Shown: positions 1 to 6,378, counted from the stretch's first letter. The stretch: DNA of 7,050 bases from Klebsiella pneumoniae (GCA_945873015.1 CAMCBY010000216.1:1-7050); one strand, 5' to 3'. Program-made: numbers and translations. The notes: generated by a model from the sequence alone, not told the origin.

Positions 1-438
1 ATCGAGCCACACCATGTGCATGTGAAAGCCAAACTCGATTCCGGCGCGAAAACGTCTTCGCTGTCGGCGGTCAACGTCGAACGCTTCAAGCGCGATGGTG
101 ACGAATGGATTCGTTTTCAGGTACCGATCTCGGCCGCAGATGGCGGCACTGCTGAGCCGCAACTGGTGGATATGGAACGCAGGCTCGAACGCGAAGTGCT
201 GATCAAACGTCACGGCGGCGGCCCGTCACGACGACCGGTGGTGAACATCGGCGTGTGTCTCGGCACCGAGGCCTTTGTCACGCCGGTCACACTCACCGAC
301 CGCAGTCGCTTCAACTATCCGCTGCTGCTCGGTCGTTCGGCGCTGCGCGGGCGCAGCCTGCTCGATGTCGAACAAACTTATATCAACGGCGCCAATGCCG
401 AACGCTGTGCGGCGAGCGCACATCACGTCAAGGACTGA
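1..438 (+). CDS. Retropepsin-like aspartic peptidase (RimB/RloA-like, 'ATP-dependent zinc protease' family), 3' part
   Basis: The reading frame is open from the first base and ends at a TGA, so the N-terminus lies outside the window; 145 residues are visible. Near the visible start is KAKLDSGAKTSSL (catalytic Asp at visible residue 13), the D-[TS]-G active-site turn of retropepsin-like peptidases of the PF05618 family. The second hallmark is PLLLGR at residues 107-112, followed by a hydrophobic strand ending in LDV. The family name 'ATP-dependent zinc protease' is historical; the fold is that of an aspartic protease that works as a dimer. Members encoded beside RimK-like ligases are thought to cut or trim the peptide bonds those ligases make. 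Ten bases separate it from the membrane-protein gene, so it is probably the first visible gene of a three-gene operon. The family call is firm. The substrate is unknown, and whether it carries a signal peptide cannot be seen here. Confidence 0.88.
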   Translation: MEPHHVHVKAKLDSGAKTSSLSAVNVERFKRDGDEWIRFQVPISAADGGTAEPQLVDMERRLEREVLIKRHGGGPSRRPVVNIGVCLGTEAFVTPVTLTDRSRFNYPLLLGRSALRGRSLLDVEQTYINGANAERCAASAHHVKD

Positions 439-440
439 GG
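437..440 (+). promoter_or_regulatory. Ribosome binding site for the transglutaminase-7TM gene
   Basis: GAGG overlaps the stop codon of the peptidase gene and lies 8 bases before the GTG at 449. It supports that GTG as the start and suggests translational coupling between the two genes. Confidence 0.55.
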
Positions 441-448
441 ACTGCCCC

Positions 449-2008
449 GTGAAACGTCTGCAAGCCACCATCCTCGCCCTGCTCGTGACCGTCGCGGCGC
501 TCGCGCTGATGTACGCCAAGATCACCCGCCTTGGTCTGCCACTGCTGCCCAATCAGCTTGAGCAGGTGTGGTCGGTGGAGGCGAAAATCGAATTCGATGC
601 GAGTCGCCACGCGACCGTGGTCGATTTTGATATTCCCGACAAGCTCGGCGAGTTCGTGCGACTCGACGAGTATTTTATTTCGCGCGGTTATGGCCTGAAT
701 GTCGGCATTCGCGATCGCGATCGCCGCGCCGAATGGTCAACCCGTCAGGCGCGTGGCGCGCAGCGGCTTTATTATCGTCTGGAAGCGGTACCGCAGAGCG
801 AAGACGAACCGGCAGAGAAGTCCAGCCACATTCCTGCCCCGCCCGCGACGCCGGTTTACGAGGAGCCGCTGTCGTCGGCGATACAAGACACCCTCGGTGA
901 TGTGCGCGACGAGTCCGCCAATGTGTTCACCTTCGTCAGCCAGACGCTGGTCAAACTCAACGCGCTGGCGCCAAACGACAACGTCATGATCATCCGCAAC
1001 AACCTCGAGCGCGACAGCGAGGCCTGGGTCGAACGCCTGATCTATGTGCTGGCCGGTGCCAATATCACGGCGCGTATGGTGCGCGGCGTGATCCTCGAGG
1101 ACCGCGTCGCCAATCAGCGTCTGACGCCGTGGCTGGAAGTACATAACGGCACGCGCTGGGAAGGTTTCGCTCCGCAGACCGGCAATCGCGGTTATCCGGA
1201 GAATTTCCTGCGCTGGTCGGTCGGCAGCGAACCGCTGCTGGCCATCGAGGGCGGCCGTAATTACAACGTGGCGTTTTCGGTTTCCCGTTACGCCAAATCA
1301 CCGACCATGGTCGCGCGCGCACGCGGCGTTGCCAACGACACGCTGCTGGCCAGCACCATGTTGTTCAACCTGCCGGTCAACACCCAGAACGTCTATCGGG
1401 TGCTGTTGATGGTGCCTTTCGGCGCGCTGGTGGTGGCATTCATGCGCACCATCGTCGGCCTGCCGACGCTCGGCACATTCATGCCCATTCTGGTCGCGAT
1501 TGCGTTCCGCGAGACCGAGCTGGTGTGGGGTATCGCGCTGTTCATTCTGATCACTGCCAGTGGTCTGTCCTTGCGTTTCTACCTTGAGCGGCTGCAATTG
1601 CTGCTGGTGCCGCGCCTGTGTTCGGTGCTGGTGCTGGTGGTGCTGCTGATGACCATCATCAGCCTCGTATGCGCACGTCTGGGCATCGACAAAGGCTTTT
1701 CCATCGCGCTGTTCCCGATTGTGATCCTGACCATGGTCATCGAGCGCATGTCGGTGATCTGGGAGGAATCAGGCCCAGGTCAGGCGCTGAAAGAAGGGAT
1801 CGGCAGTCTGAGCGTGGCGATACTCGGTTATCTGGTGATGAAGAACGAACACCTCACCCATCTCGTGTTCCTGTTCCCTGAATCTCTTTTAATCCTGCTC
1901 GCGGTATTCATCCTGATGGGCCGTTATACCGGCTACCGTCTGCTCGAAGTCGCGCGTTTCAAGGACATAGTCGAGGCGCCGGGGGCCGATGCTAAGCCGA
2001 ATCCGTAA
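449..2008 (+). CDS. Inactive transglutaminase fused to seven transmembrane helices (UUP1 family)
   Basis: This 519-residue membrane protein starts at a GTG placed 8 bases after GAGG. The start gives an N-terminal hydrophobic anchor at residues 5-23. An extracytoplasmic domain follows to about residue 312, then seven predicted helices near residues 316-336, 343-356, 360-380, 389-408, 417-437, 450-465 and 471-493. The soluble domain has the transglutaminase outline, with ARMVRG at about 208-213 and WLEV at 228-231 where active enzymes read HAW-like. The catalytic residues are missing: there is no cysteine at all in the ectodomain, and Thr/Pro occupy the expected His position. This matches the family architecture of an inactive transglutaminase plus 7TM, encoded with a RimK-like ligase and a retropepsin. 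It likely binds a peptide or modified ligand outside the membrane rather than reacting with it; that role is inferred. Homologues in Pseudomonas have, as I recall, been named Rlo proteins and linked to osmotic tolerance. Its end overlaps the next gene by 20 bases. Confidence 0.88.
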   Translation: MKRLQATILALLVTVAALALMYAKITRLGLPLLPNQLEQVWSVEAKIEFDASRHATVVDFDIPDKLGEFVRLDEYFISRGYGLNVGIRDRDRRAEWSTRQARGAQRLYYRLEAVPQSEDEPAEKSSHIPAPPATPVYEEPLSSAIQDTLGDVRDESANVFTFVSQTLVKLNALAPNDNVMIIRNNLERDSEAWVERLIYVLAGANITARMVRGVILEDRVANQRLTPWLEVHNGTRWEGFAPQTGNRGYPENFLRWSVGSEPLLAIEGGRNYNVAFSVSRYAKSPTMVARARGVANDTLLASTMLFNLPVNTQNVYRVLLMVPFGALVVAFMRTIVGLPTLGTFMPILVAIAFRETELVWGIALFILITASGLSLRFYLERLQLLLVPRLCSVLVLVVLLMTIISLVCARLGIDKGFSIALFPIVILTMVIERMSVIWEESGPGQALKEGIGSLSVAILGYLVMKNEHLTHLVFLFPESLLILLAVFILMGRYTGYRLLEVARFKDIVEAPGADAKPNP

Positions 2009-2933
2009 ACTCAAAGCCGCCGGCGTGGTCGGCATCAATAACCGCAATCGTGGTTACATCATGCCGCACAACCCGCGTGCGCTGTACGCGCGGGTCGATG
2101 ACAAGGTCGAGACCAAACGCCTGGCGATCGCCGCCGGCATTGCCGTGCCTGAGCTCTATGGCCTCATCCACGCGGTGCGCGAGGCCAAGGATTTCGAGCG
2201 TATGGTCGAAGGGCGCAAAGACTTCGTCATCAAACCCGCGCACGGCAGCGGCGGCAAAGGCATTCTGGTCATCACCGACCGGCGGCGGGACATGTACGTC
2301 AAGGGCGATGGCCACGCCTTGACCACCGCCGAGGTGCAGCACCATATCGAGAACGTGCTGGGCGGTGTGTACAGCCTGGGTGGACAGCCCGATCAGGCGA
2401 TTATCGAATACCGGGTAAAATTCGACCGTGTGTTCGAATCGGTCAGCTATCGCGGCGTGCCGGACATTCGTGTGCTGGTCTATCGCGGTGTACCGGCGAT
2501 GGCCATGCTGCGCCTGCCGACGCGCAGCTCCGATGGCCGCGCCAATCTTCACCAGGGCGCAGTGGGCGCCGGGGTCGATATGCTGAGCGGTGCCACCACA
2601 CTGGCGGTGTGCAACAACCGCCGTATCGACGAACATCCGGATTTTGGCACCGCGCTCGGCGGTTTGCAGATCCCCGGCTGGCCGGAACTGCTGATGCTGG
2701 CCGCGCGCTGCCAGGATCTCGCGCCTCTCGGCTATCTCGGCGTCGATATGGTGTTGGACGCCGAACTCGGGCCGCTGATCCTGGAATTAAACGCGCGCCC
2801 CGGCTTGGGTATTCAGATCGCCAACGGCCGCGGCCTGCGCGGCGTGCTGAATTTTGTTGACGCCGCCGCACCGCTGCCGACCGACGCCGCGGCGCGGGTG
2901 CAAGTGATGCGCGCCTATTACGAAAGCCTGTAG
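1989..2933 (+). CDS. RimK-like ATP-grasp ligase (alpha-L-glutamate ligase-like protein)
   Basis: This soluble 314-residue enzyme is predicted to join an amino acid, probably glutamate-like, to a carboxylate through an acyl-phosphate made from ATP. Residues 13-35 show the family N-terminus (GVVGINNRNRGYIM, then NPR and a VDDK). The ATP-binding strand and glycine loop are DFVIKPAHGSGGKGI at 78-92. The metal-binding strand is LELNARPGL at 265-273, preceded by GVDMVLD. All key ATP-grasp residues seem present, so it should be active. The ATG overlaps the upstream membrane-protein gene by 20 bases; GAGG lies 12 bases upstream and a G-run closer. The length is near that usual for this subfamily. The stop codon TAG is part of the REP element that begins here, so the last codons may have been set by that insertion. 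Acceptor and donor substrates cannot be read from sequence. Confidence 0.9.
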   Translation: MLSRIRKLKAAGVVGINNRNRGYIMPHNPRALYARVDDKVETKRLAIAAGIAVPELYGLIHAVREAKDFERMVEGRKDFVIKPAHGSGGKGILVITDRRRDMYVKGDGHALTTAEVQHHIENVLGGVYSLGGQPDQAIIEYRVKFDRVFESVSYRGVPDIRVLVYRGVPAMAMLRLPTRSSDGRANLHQGAVGAGVDMLSGATTLAVCNNRRIDEHPDFGTALGGLQIPGWPELLMLAARCQDLAPLGYLGVDMVLDAELGPLILELNARPGLGIQIANGRGLRGVLNFVDAAAPLPTDAAARVQVMRAYYESL

Positions 2934-3014
2934 GTGCGAATTTATTCGCACATCCCGCGCGAGCCTGGAGGTCCGAATATCGTTTTTAATGTGCGAATAA
3001 ATTCGCACCTACAG
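2928..3014. repeat. Twin-hairpin REP element (REPIN-like), family 1
   Basis: Two perfect 26-base inverted arms (2928-2953 and 2989-3014) surround a 35-base centre. Each arm is itself a REP unit: head GTAG, then an 8-2-8 hairpin with stem GTGCGAAT, TT and stem ATTCGCAC. The units lie at 2930-2951 and, inverted, 2991-3012, with 39 bases between them. A GTAG-type head followed by a palindrome, in two facing copies, is the hallmark of REP sequences mobilised by RAYT (TnpA-REP) transposases. No RAYT gene is in the window. The left head supplies the TAG stop of the ATP-grasp gene. The RNA could fold into a 26-bp stem or two small hairpins and so affect mRNA stability. There is no T-run after it, so it is not a classic terminator. 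Confidence 0.85.
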
Positions 3015-3052
3015 AGGAAATAACGAATATCGGCGCACGAGGCCTCCCGATT

Positions 3053-3061
3053 TGCGATAAT
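3053..3061 (+). promoter_or_regulatory. Candidate extended -10 promoter for the mla operon
   Basis: TGCGATAAT fits an extended -10 (TG, one base, then a hexamer matching TATAAT at 5 of 6). Transcription would begin near 3068, leaving about 35 bases of leader before the mlaF GTG. I see no good -35 hexamer, which extended -10 promoters can do without. The stretch 3015-3102 holds nothing else that I recognise. Confidence 0.4.
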
Positions 3062-3102
3062 GCCCGCCCATTCCTCGCCGACAGCCGAATAAACTCCACC
3101 CC

Positions 3103-3912
3103 GTGTCTGAACCACCGCTGGTCGAAATCAAGGATCTCAGCTTCGGCTATTCGAGCGCGCGGCAGATCCTGAAAAACATCACGCTCGATGTGCCGCGAGG
3201 CAAGGTGGTGGCCTTGATGGGGGGCAGTGGCTGCGGCAAGACCACCCTGTTGCGCCTGATCGGCGGCCAGGTGCAGCCCTCGCAGGGTTATGTGAAAGTC
3301 GCCGGTGAAACCATCCATGAACTCGATCAGCAGGCGCTGTACCGCATGCGTCGTCGCATGGGCATGCTGTTCCAGTTCGGCGCGTTATTCACCGACATGT
3401 CGGTATTCGAAAACATCGCATTTCAGATGCGTGAGCACACCGACCTGCCGGAACAGAGCATTCGCGACCTGGTGTTGATGAAACTCAACGCCATCGGCCT
3501 GCGCGGCGCGGCCGAACTCATGCCGTCGGAACTGTCGGGGGGCATGGCGCGCCGGGTGGCGCTGGCGCGCGCGGTCGCGCTGGACCCGATGCTGGTGATG
3601 TACGACGAACCCTTTGCCGGCCTCGATCCGATTTCCTTAGGGGTGATAGGCCAGCTCATTCGCCGTTCCAACGATGCCCTGGGTGCCACCTCGGTGGTGG
3701 TGACCCACGACGTGCAGCAATCCCTGCATATCGTCGATTACGTCTATCTCATGGCCGATGGCTGTATCGTGGCGGCCGGCACGCCAGATGAAATGCGCGC
3801 CTCGACCGAACCGACCGTGCATCAGTTCATTCACGGCGAAGCGGACGGCCCGGTGGGCTTTCATTATCCGGCCGGCGACTTCGGCGCAGAGCTGGGGCTC
3901 AGCCGTGGCTAA
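3103..3912 (+). CDS. mlaF: MlaF, ATPase of the Mla phospholipid ABC transporter
   Basis: This cytoplasmic ATPase subunit powers the MlaFEDB complex, which handles phospholipids at the inner membrane for outer-membrane lipid asymmetry. At 269 residues it is the same length as E. coli MlaF and lines up end to end. The motifs are Walker A GGSGCGKTT at 40-48, Q-loop Gln at 91, signature LSGGM at 144-148, Walker B LVMYDEP ending at 170 with catalytic Glu169, and switch His202. Family-specific stretches include GALFTDMSVFEN at 93-104 and the C-terminal tail with YPAGD at 255-259, which in E. coli MlaF helps the dimer contact and MlaB binding. The start is GTG without a clear ribosome binding site; homologue alignment supports it. 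It overlaps mlaE by 8 bases. Confidence 0.96.
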   Translation: MSEPPLVEIKDLSFGYSSARQILKNITLDVPRGKVVALMGGSGCGKTTLLRLIGGQVQPSQGYVKVAGETIHELDQQALYRMRRRMGMLFQFGALFTDMSVFENIAFQMREHTDLPEQSIRDLVLMKLNAIGLRGAAELMPSELSGGMARRVALARAVALDPMLVMYDEPFAGLDPISLGVIGQLIRRSNDALGATSVVVTHDVQQSLHIVDYVYLMADGCIVAAGTPDEMRASTEPTVHQFIHGEADGPVGFHYPAGDFGAELGLSRG

Positions 3913-4705
3913 GGGTGTGACCGCACAGATAGGCGCGGTCGGCGCTTTTACGCTCGGCGCTGTGCAGCGTCTCGGCCAGGCCGCGCTGTTTCTTGGTCAG
4001 GTGCTGCGCCACTCCGGCACCAGCATCACGCGCCCGAGCTTGACCGTACGCGAAGTCTATTTCGCCGGCGCGCTGTCGCTCATCATCATCATGGTGTCGG
4101 GGCTGTTTGTCGGCATGGTGCTCGGCCTGCAGGGCTACGAGACCCTGCAGACCTATGGTTCGGAAGAGAAACTCGGCGTGCTGGTCGCCTTGTCACTGGT
4201 GCGCGAACTCGGACCCGTGGTCTCGGCGTTGCTGTTCGCGAGTCGCGCAGGTTCGGCCATCACTGCCGAAATCGGTCTCATGAAAGCCACCGAACAATTG
4301 GTCGCGATGGACATGATGGCGGTCAATCCGATAGCGCGGGTGGTCGCGCCGCGTTTCTGGGGTGGTGTGATCTCGATGCCGCTGTTGGCTGCGTTGTTCT
4401 CGGCGATGGGTATTTTTGGCGCCTATATCGTTGGCGTGCGCCTGATCGGCGTCGATGAGGGTGCGTTCTGGTCGCAGATGCAGGCCGCAGTCGACTTTGA
4501 CCACGACATCATGAACGGCGTGATCAAGAGCATGGTGTTTGGCGTCGGCATCAGCGCGGTAGCCACTTTTGAAGGTTTCGATGCACCGCCGACGGCGGAA
4601 GGTGTGTCGCGTGCCACCACCCGCACGGTGGTGCATTCCTCGCTGCTGGTACTCGCTATGGACCTGGTGCTGACCGGCTTCATGATGCGCATGTGGGGCA
4701 ATTGA
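3905..4705 (+). CDS. mlaE: MlaE, permease of the Mla phospholipid ABC transporter
   Basis: This inner-membrane permease (MlaE/YrbE family) forms the lipid path under the MlaD ring. The GTG at 3905 is chosen because GGGG lies 7 bases upstream, it overlaps the mlaF end by 8 bases, and it gives 266 residues against 260 in E. coli. The GTG at 3917 is the alternative. After an amphipathic N-terminal segment come hydrophobic helices near 55-77, 91-112, 152-180, 205-221 and 243-262. Strongly conserved family text is visible: GMVLGLQGYETL at 70-81, SLVRELGPVVSALLFASRAG at 97-116, AEIGLMKATEQL at 121-132, and SRATTRTVVHSSL at 235-247. No defects are seen. Confidence 0.95.
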   Translation: MAKGVTAQIGAVGAFTLGAVQRLGQAALFLGQVLRHSGTSITRPSLTVREVYFAGALSLIIIMVSGLFVGMVLGLQGYETLQTYGSEEKLGVLVALSLVRELGPVVSALLFASRAGSAITAEIGLMKATEQLVAMDMMAVNPIARVVAPRFWGGVISMPLLAALFSAMGIFGAYIVGVRLIGVDEGAFWSQMQAAVDFDHDIMNGVIKSMVFGVGISAVATFEGFDAPPTAEGVSRATTRTVVHSSLLVLAMDLVLTGFMMRMWGN

Positions 4706-4724
4706 ATGAATACGGGTAACAGAC

Positions 4725-5192
4725 ATGAATAACCGCATGGTTGAATTCTGGGTCGGGATTTTCGTGCTGGTGGGTTTTGCCTCGCTGCTGTTCCTGGCAT
4801 TGAAGGTCGGCAATCTCGGTTTCGGTGCCGAGACCGACAGTTATTCAGTCGTCGCCAAATTCAACAACATCGGCAGTCTCAAGGTGCGCGCGCCGGTGCG
4901 TGCCGCCGGCGTCACGGTCGGGCGGGTCGATTCCATCAACTTTGATGCGGCCGACTATCAGGCTCGCGTCAGCATGACGCTTGTCGGCAGCTACCAGTTT
5001 CCCACCGATACGAGTGCCTCGATCCTGACCTCGGGCGTGCTCGGTGAGAACTACGTCGGGCTCGAGGCCGGAGCCGACGAAACTTATCTCAAGTCCGGCG
5101 ACCAGATACAGATAACCCAGTCCGCAGTGGTACTCGAGCAGCTCATCGGCCGCTTCCTGTACGACAAGGCGCAGAGTAACGGAGGAAAATAA
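4725..5192 (+). CDS. mlaD: MlaD, MCE-domain lipid-binding subunit
   Basis: The protein has a single membrane helix at residues 8-26 (FWVGIFVLVGF...) that anchors it in the inner membrane. An MCE domain from about 39 to 117 follows (NNIGSLKVRAPVRAAGVTVG at 47-66, GVLGENYVGLE at 104-114). A C-terminal helix near 133-147 (SAVVLEQLIGRFLYD) lines the hydrophobic central pore of the hexamer in known structures. It hands lipids between MlaC and MlaE. At 155 residues it is shorter than E. coli MlaD (183), because the polar low-complexity tail after the pore helix is nearly absent. Nineteen bases separate it from mlaE, with only a weak GGG as binding site. Its last codons contain the ribosome binding site of mlaC. 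Confidence 0.95.
   Translation: MNNRMVEFWVGIFVLVGFASLLFLALKVGNLGFGAETDSYSVVAKFNNIGSLKVRAPVRAAGVTVGRVDSINFDAADYQARVSMTLVGSYQFPTDTSASILTSGVLGENYVGLEAGADETYLKSGDQIQITQSAVVLEQLIGRFLYDKAQSNGGK
5181..5185 (+). promoter_or_regulatory. Ribosome binding site of mlaC
   Basis: GGAGG inside the last codons of mlaD lies 9 bases before the GTG at 5195. It is the best ribosome binding site in the window and fixes that GTG as the mlaC start. It may support high output of the soluble carrier compared with the membrane subunits. Confidence 0.7.
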
Positions 5193-5194
5193 CC

Positions 5195-5821
5195 GTGTTA
5201 CGCCCGACCCTCACCCGCCACGTCCAGGCCTTGTGCCTGCTGTTGGCTGCTACCACCGCCCACGCTGGCATGACCCCCGACGAACTGGTCAAGAACACCT
5301 CGGAAGAAGTGCTGACCATCGTGCGCAGCGATCCCGACATCGCCGCCGGTAATACCAGCAAGGTGGTCGATATCGTCGAAGCCAAGGTGCTCGGCCATTT
5401 CGATTTCGCCCGCATGACGCGTCTCGCGGTCGGCAAGAACTGGCGCAACGCCAGCGATCCGCAGCGTGAGGCGCTGACCAATGGCTTTCGCACGCTGCTG
5501 GTCCGCACCTATGCGGTGGCGCTCGCACAGTTCCGCGATCGCACTGTTGAATATCGCCCGCTGGACGCAGCACCCAGTGGTCCGACCGTGATGGTGCACA
5601 CCACCGTCGCCACGCCCCAGGGCAAACCCATCAACATGGATTACCGCATGGGCGCGGTCGGTGAGGACTGGAAGGTATACGACGTGCTGGTCGATGGCGT
5701 CAGTCTGGTCATCAACTACCGCAGCATGTTTGACTCAACCGTCGCCGAAAAGGGCGTGGATGGGCTGATAGCGCTGTTGGAAGAAAAGAATGCTGCTGCG
5801 CGTAACGGTGCCACTCAATAA
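5195..5821 (+). CDS. mlaC: MlaC, periplasmic phospholipid carrier
   Basis: This soluble carrier (Tol_Tol_Ttg2 family) shuttles a phospholipid across the periplasm between the outer-membrane MlaA complex and the inner-membrane MlaFEDB. It has 208 residues with a signal peptide: Arg at 3 and 8, hydrophobic core 11-20, and a likely signal-peptidase I cut after AHA at residue 24. The mature part shows the family pattern FDFARMTRLAVGKNWR at 69-84 and, near the end, DWKVYDVLVDGVSLV at 158-172 followed by NYRSMF at 174-179. The GTG start is backed by a strong GGAGG. The stop overlaps the mlaB start by one base (TAATG). No defects are seen. Confidence 0.95.
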   Translation: MLRPTLTRHVQALCLLLAATTAHAGMTPDELVKNTSEEVLTIVRSDPDIAAGNTSKVVDIVEAKVLGHFDFARMTRLAVGKNWRNASDPQREALTNGFRTLLVRTYAVALAQFRDRTVEYRPLDAAPSGPTVMVHTTVATPQGKPINMDYRMGAVGEDWKVYDVLVDGVSLVINYRSMFDSTVAEKGVDGLIALLEEKNAAARNGATQ

Positions 5822-6096
5822 TGATTCGGCGTGACGGTCAGCGTGTGCTGCTCGACGGTCCCGTCACGCTTGCGACCCACGTCGCGTTGCGTGAGGCGAG
5901 CGCACCGCTGCTCACCGATGCCGGTCTTGAAGTCGATTGGAGCGGTGTGGCGGCGGTCGATTCCAGCGCGTTATGCCTCATTCTGCATTGGCGTCGCAGC
6001 GCCAACGCCGCCGGCCACAACATAAGCCAGCGCAATCTGCCAGACAGCGTTACCGCACTGGCGGACTTGTACGGCGTGAGCGATCTGATCGCCTGA
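5821..6096 (+). CDS. mlaB: MlaB, STAS-domain subunit of the Mla transporter
   Basis: This small cytoplasmic STAS protein of 91 residues binds MlaF and is needed for stable, active transporter in E. coli. The hallmark loop is VDSSAL at 46-51, with Ser48/Ser49 at the position of the conserved Ser/Thr of STAS proteins; a following helix runs through about 52-60. The rest is weakly conserved, as usual for MlaB, so position supplies part of the identification: last gene of mlaFEDCB, with start and mlaC stop sharing one base. It is the last gene of the operon here; no ibaG or murA follows. Confidence 0.88.
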   Translation: MIRRDGQRVLLDGPVTLATHVALREASAPLLTDAGLEVDWSGVAAVDSSALCLILHWRRSANAAGHNISQRNLPDSVTALADLYGVSDLIA

Positions 6097-6111
6097 CTGC
6101 CCGCGGGTGCG

Positions 6112-6119
6112 AATTCGTT
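6112..6119. repeat. Target-site duplication, left copy
   Basis: AATTCGTT occurs here and at 6379-6386, directly bordering the 259-base element. It marks an 8-base staggered cut at insertion. Confidence 0.72.
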
Positions 6120-6378
6120 GGATGCAGGTCTCAAACTGAGCCTCGGCATTTGATCTTCTGTGGGTCAGACTTCAGTCTGACACTGTCGAGACGGCCTGGC
6201 GCCGCCCATCGCAGACGAATGTCAGACTGAAGTCTGACCCACAATGATCTGCACGACCCGCCGCTGCGATAGCGCACTCAATACCGCTACCGCCTACTCA
6301 CCAACCCAGTTCGTTGCCTGAATTCAGCTCAGGACTACCAAGCGGTTGATTCGTAATATCAGTTTCAGACCGACACCC
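6120..6378. mobile_element. Miniature inverted-repeat element (MITE-like), 259 bp, non-coding
   Basis: The ends are imperfect inverted repeats: the left end 6120-6139 and the reverse complement of the right end 6359-6378 agree at 16 of 20 positions. Both start with GG and share GGTCT and AAACTGA. AATTCGTT flanks both sides as an 8-base duplication, and the insertion splits a recognisable REP hairpin, so the empty site can be rebuilt. No convincing gene lies within, so it must have relied on a transposase encoded elsewhere. I cannot assign the IS family; 8-base duplications occur in several. It contains the second REPIN at 6159-6243. The stretch 6251-6358 shows only a short CTGAATTCAG palindrome at 6318-6327. 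Confidence 0.7.
6159..6243. repeat. Twin-hairpin REP element (REPIN-like), family 2
   Basis: Two perfect 24-base inverted arms (6159-6182 and 6220-6243) surround a 37-base centre. Each holds a REP-like unit: head GTGG, then an 8-2-8 hairpin with stem GTCAGACT, TC and stem AGTCTGAC. The units lie at 6160-6181 and, inverted, 6221-6242, with 39 bases between. The stem sequence is unrelated to the element at 2930-3012, but size and spacing are identical. TGATCT lies just outside each side (6151-6156 and 6245-6250). The structure sits inside the MITE and between convergent genes, where its RNA hairpins could protect transcript ends. Confidence 0.83.

Noticed and set aside
275..448. Longer N-terminal extension of the transglutaminase-7TM gene
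   Set aside because: The extension would overlap the peptidase gene by over 160 bases and put 58 polar residues before the membrane anchor. The GTG at 449 has a GAGG site and gives the expected N-terminus.
711..724. Overlapping GCGATCGC palindromes
   Set aside because: They are explained by coding of alternating Arg-Asp residues (IRDRDRR) in the membrane protein; no sign of a repeat family.
1992..2636. Long open frame on the - strand inside the ATP-grasp gene
   Set aside because: It is a shadow frame in GC-rich coding DNA; the + strand protein has all ATP-grasp motifs and the - strand translation shows no family pattern.
2928..3014. Rho-independent terminator after the ATP-grasp gene
   Set aside because: The hairpins are strong, but no T-run follows either arm; the only T5 (2983-2987) lies in the centre before the right arm.
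3758..3904. Longer N-terminal extension of mlaE
   Set aside because: It lies within conserved mlaF coding sequence in another frame and does not match MlaE homologues, which begin near the GTG at 3905.
4193..4813. Long open frame on the - strand across mlaE and mlaD
   Set aside because: The translation is His/Arg-rich with no recognisable domain, and it is antisense to highly conserved MlaE sequence.
6304..6320. Partial copy of the sequence at 6375-6394 (ACCCAGTTCGTTGCCTG)
   Set aside because: It resembles the right end plus REP border with gaps, but it has no matching partner or inverted end. It is too short to call a second insertion or relic.
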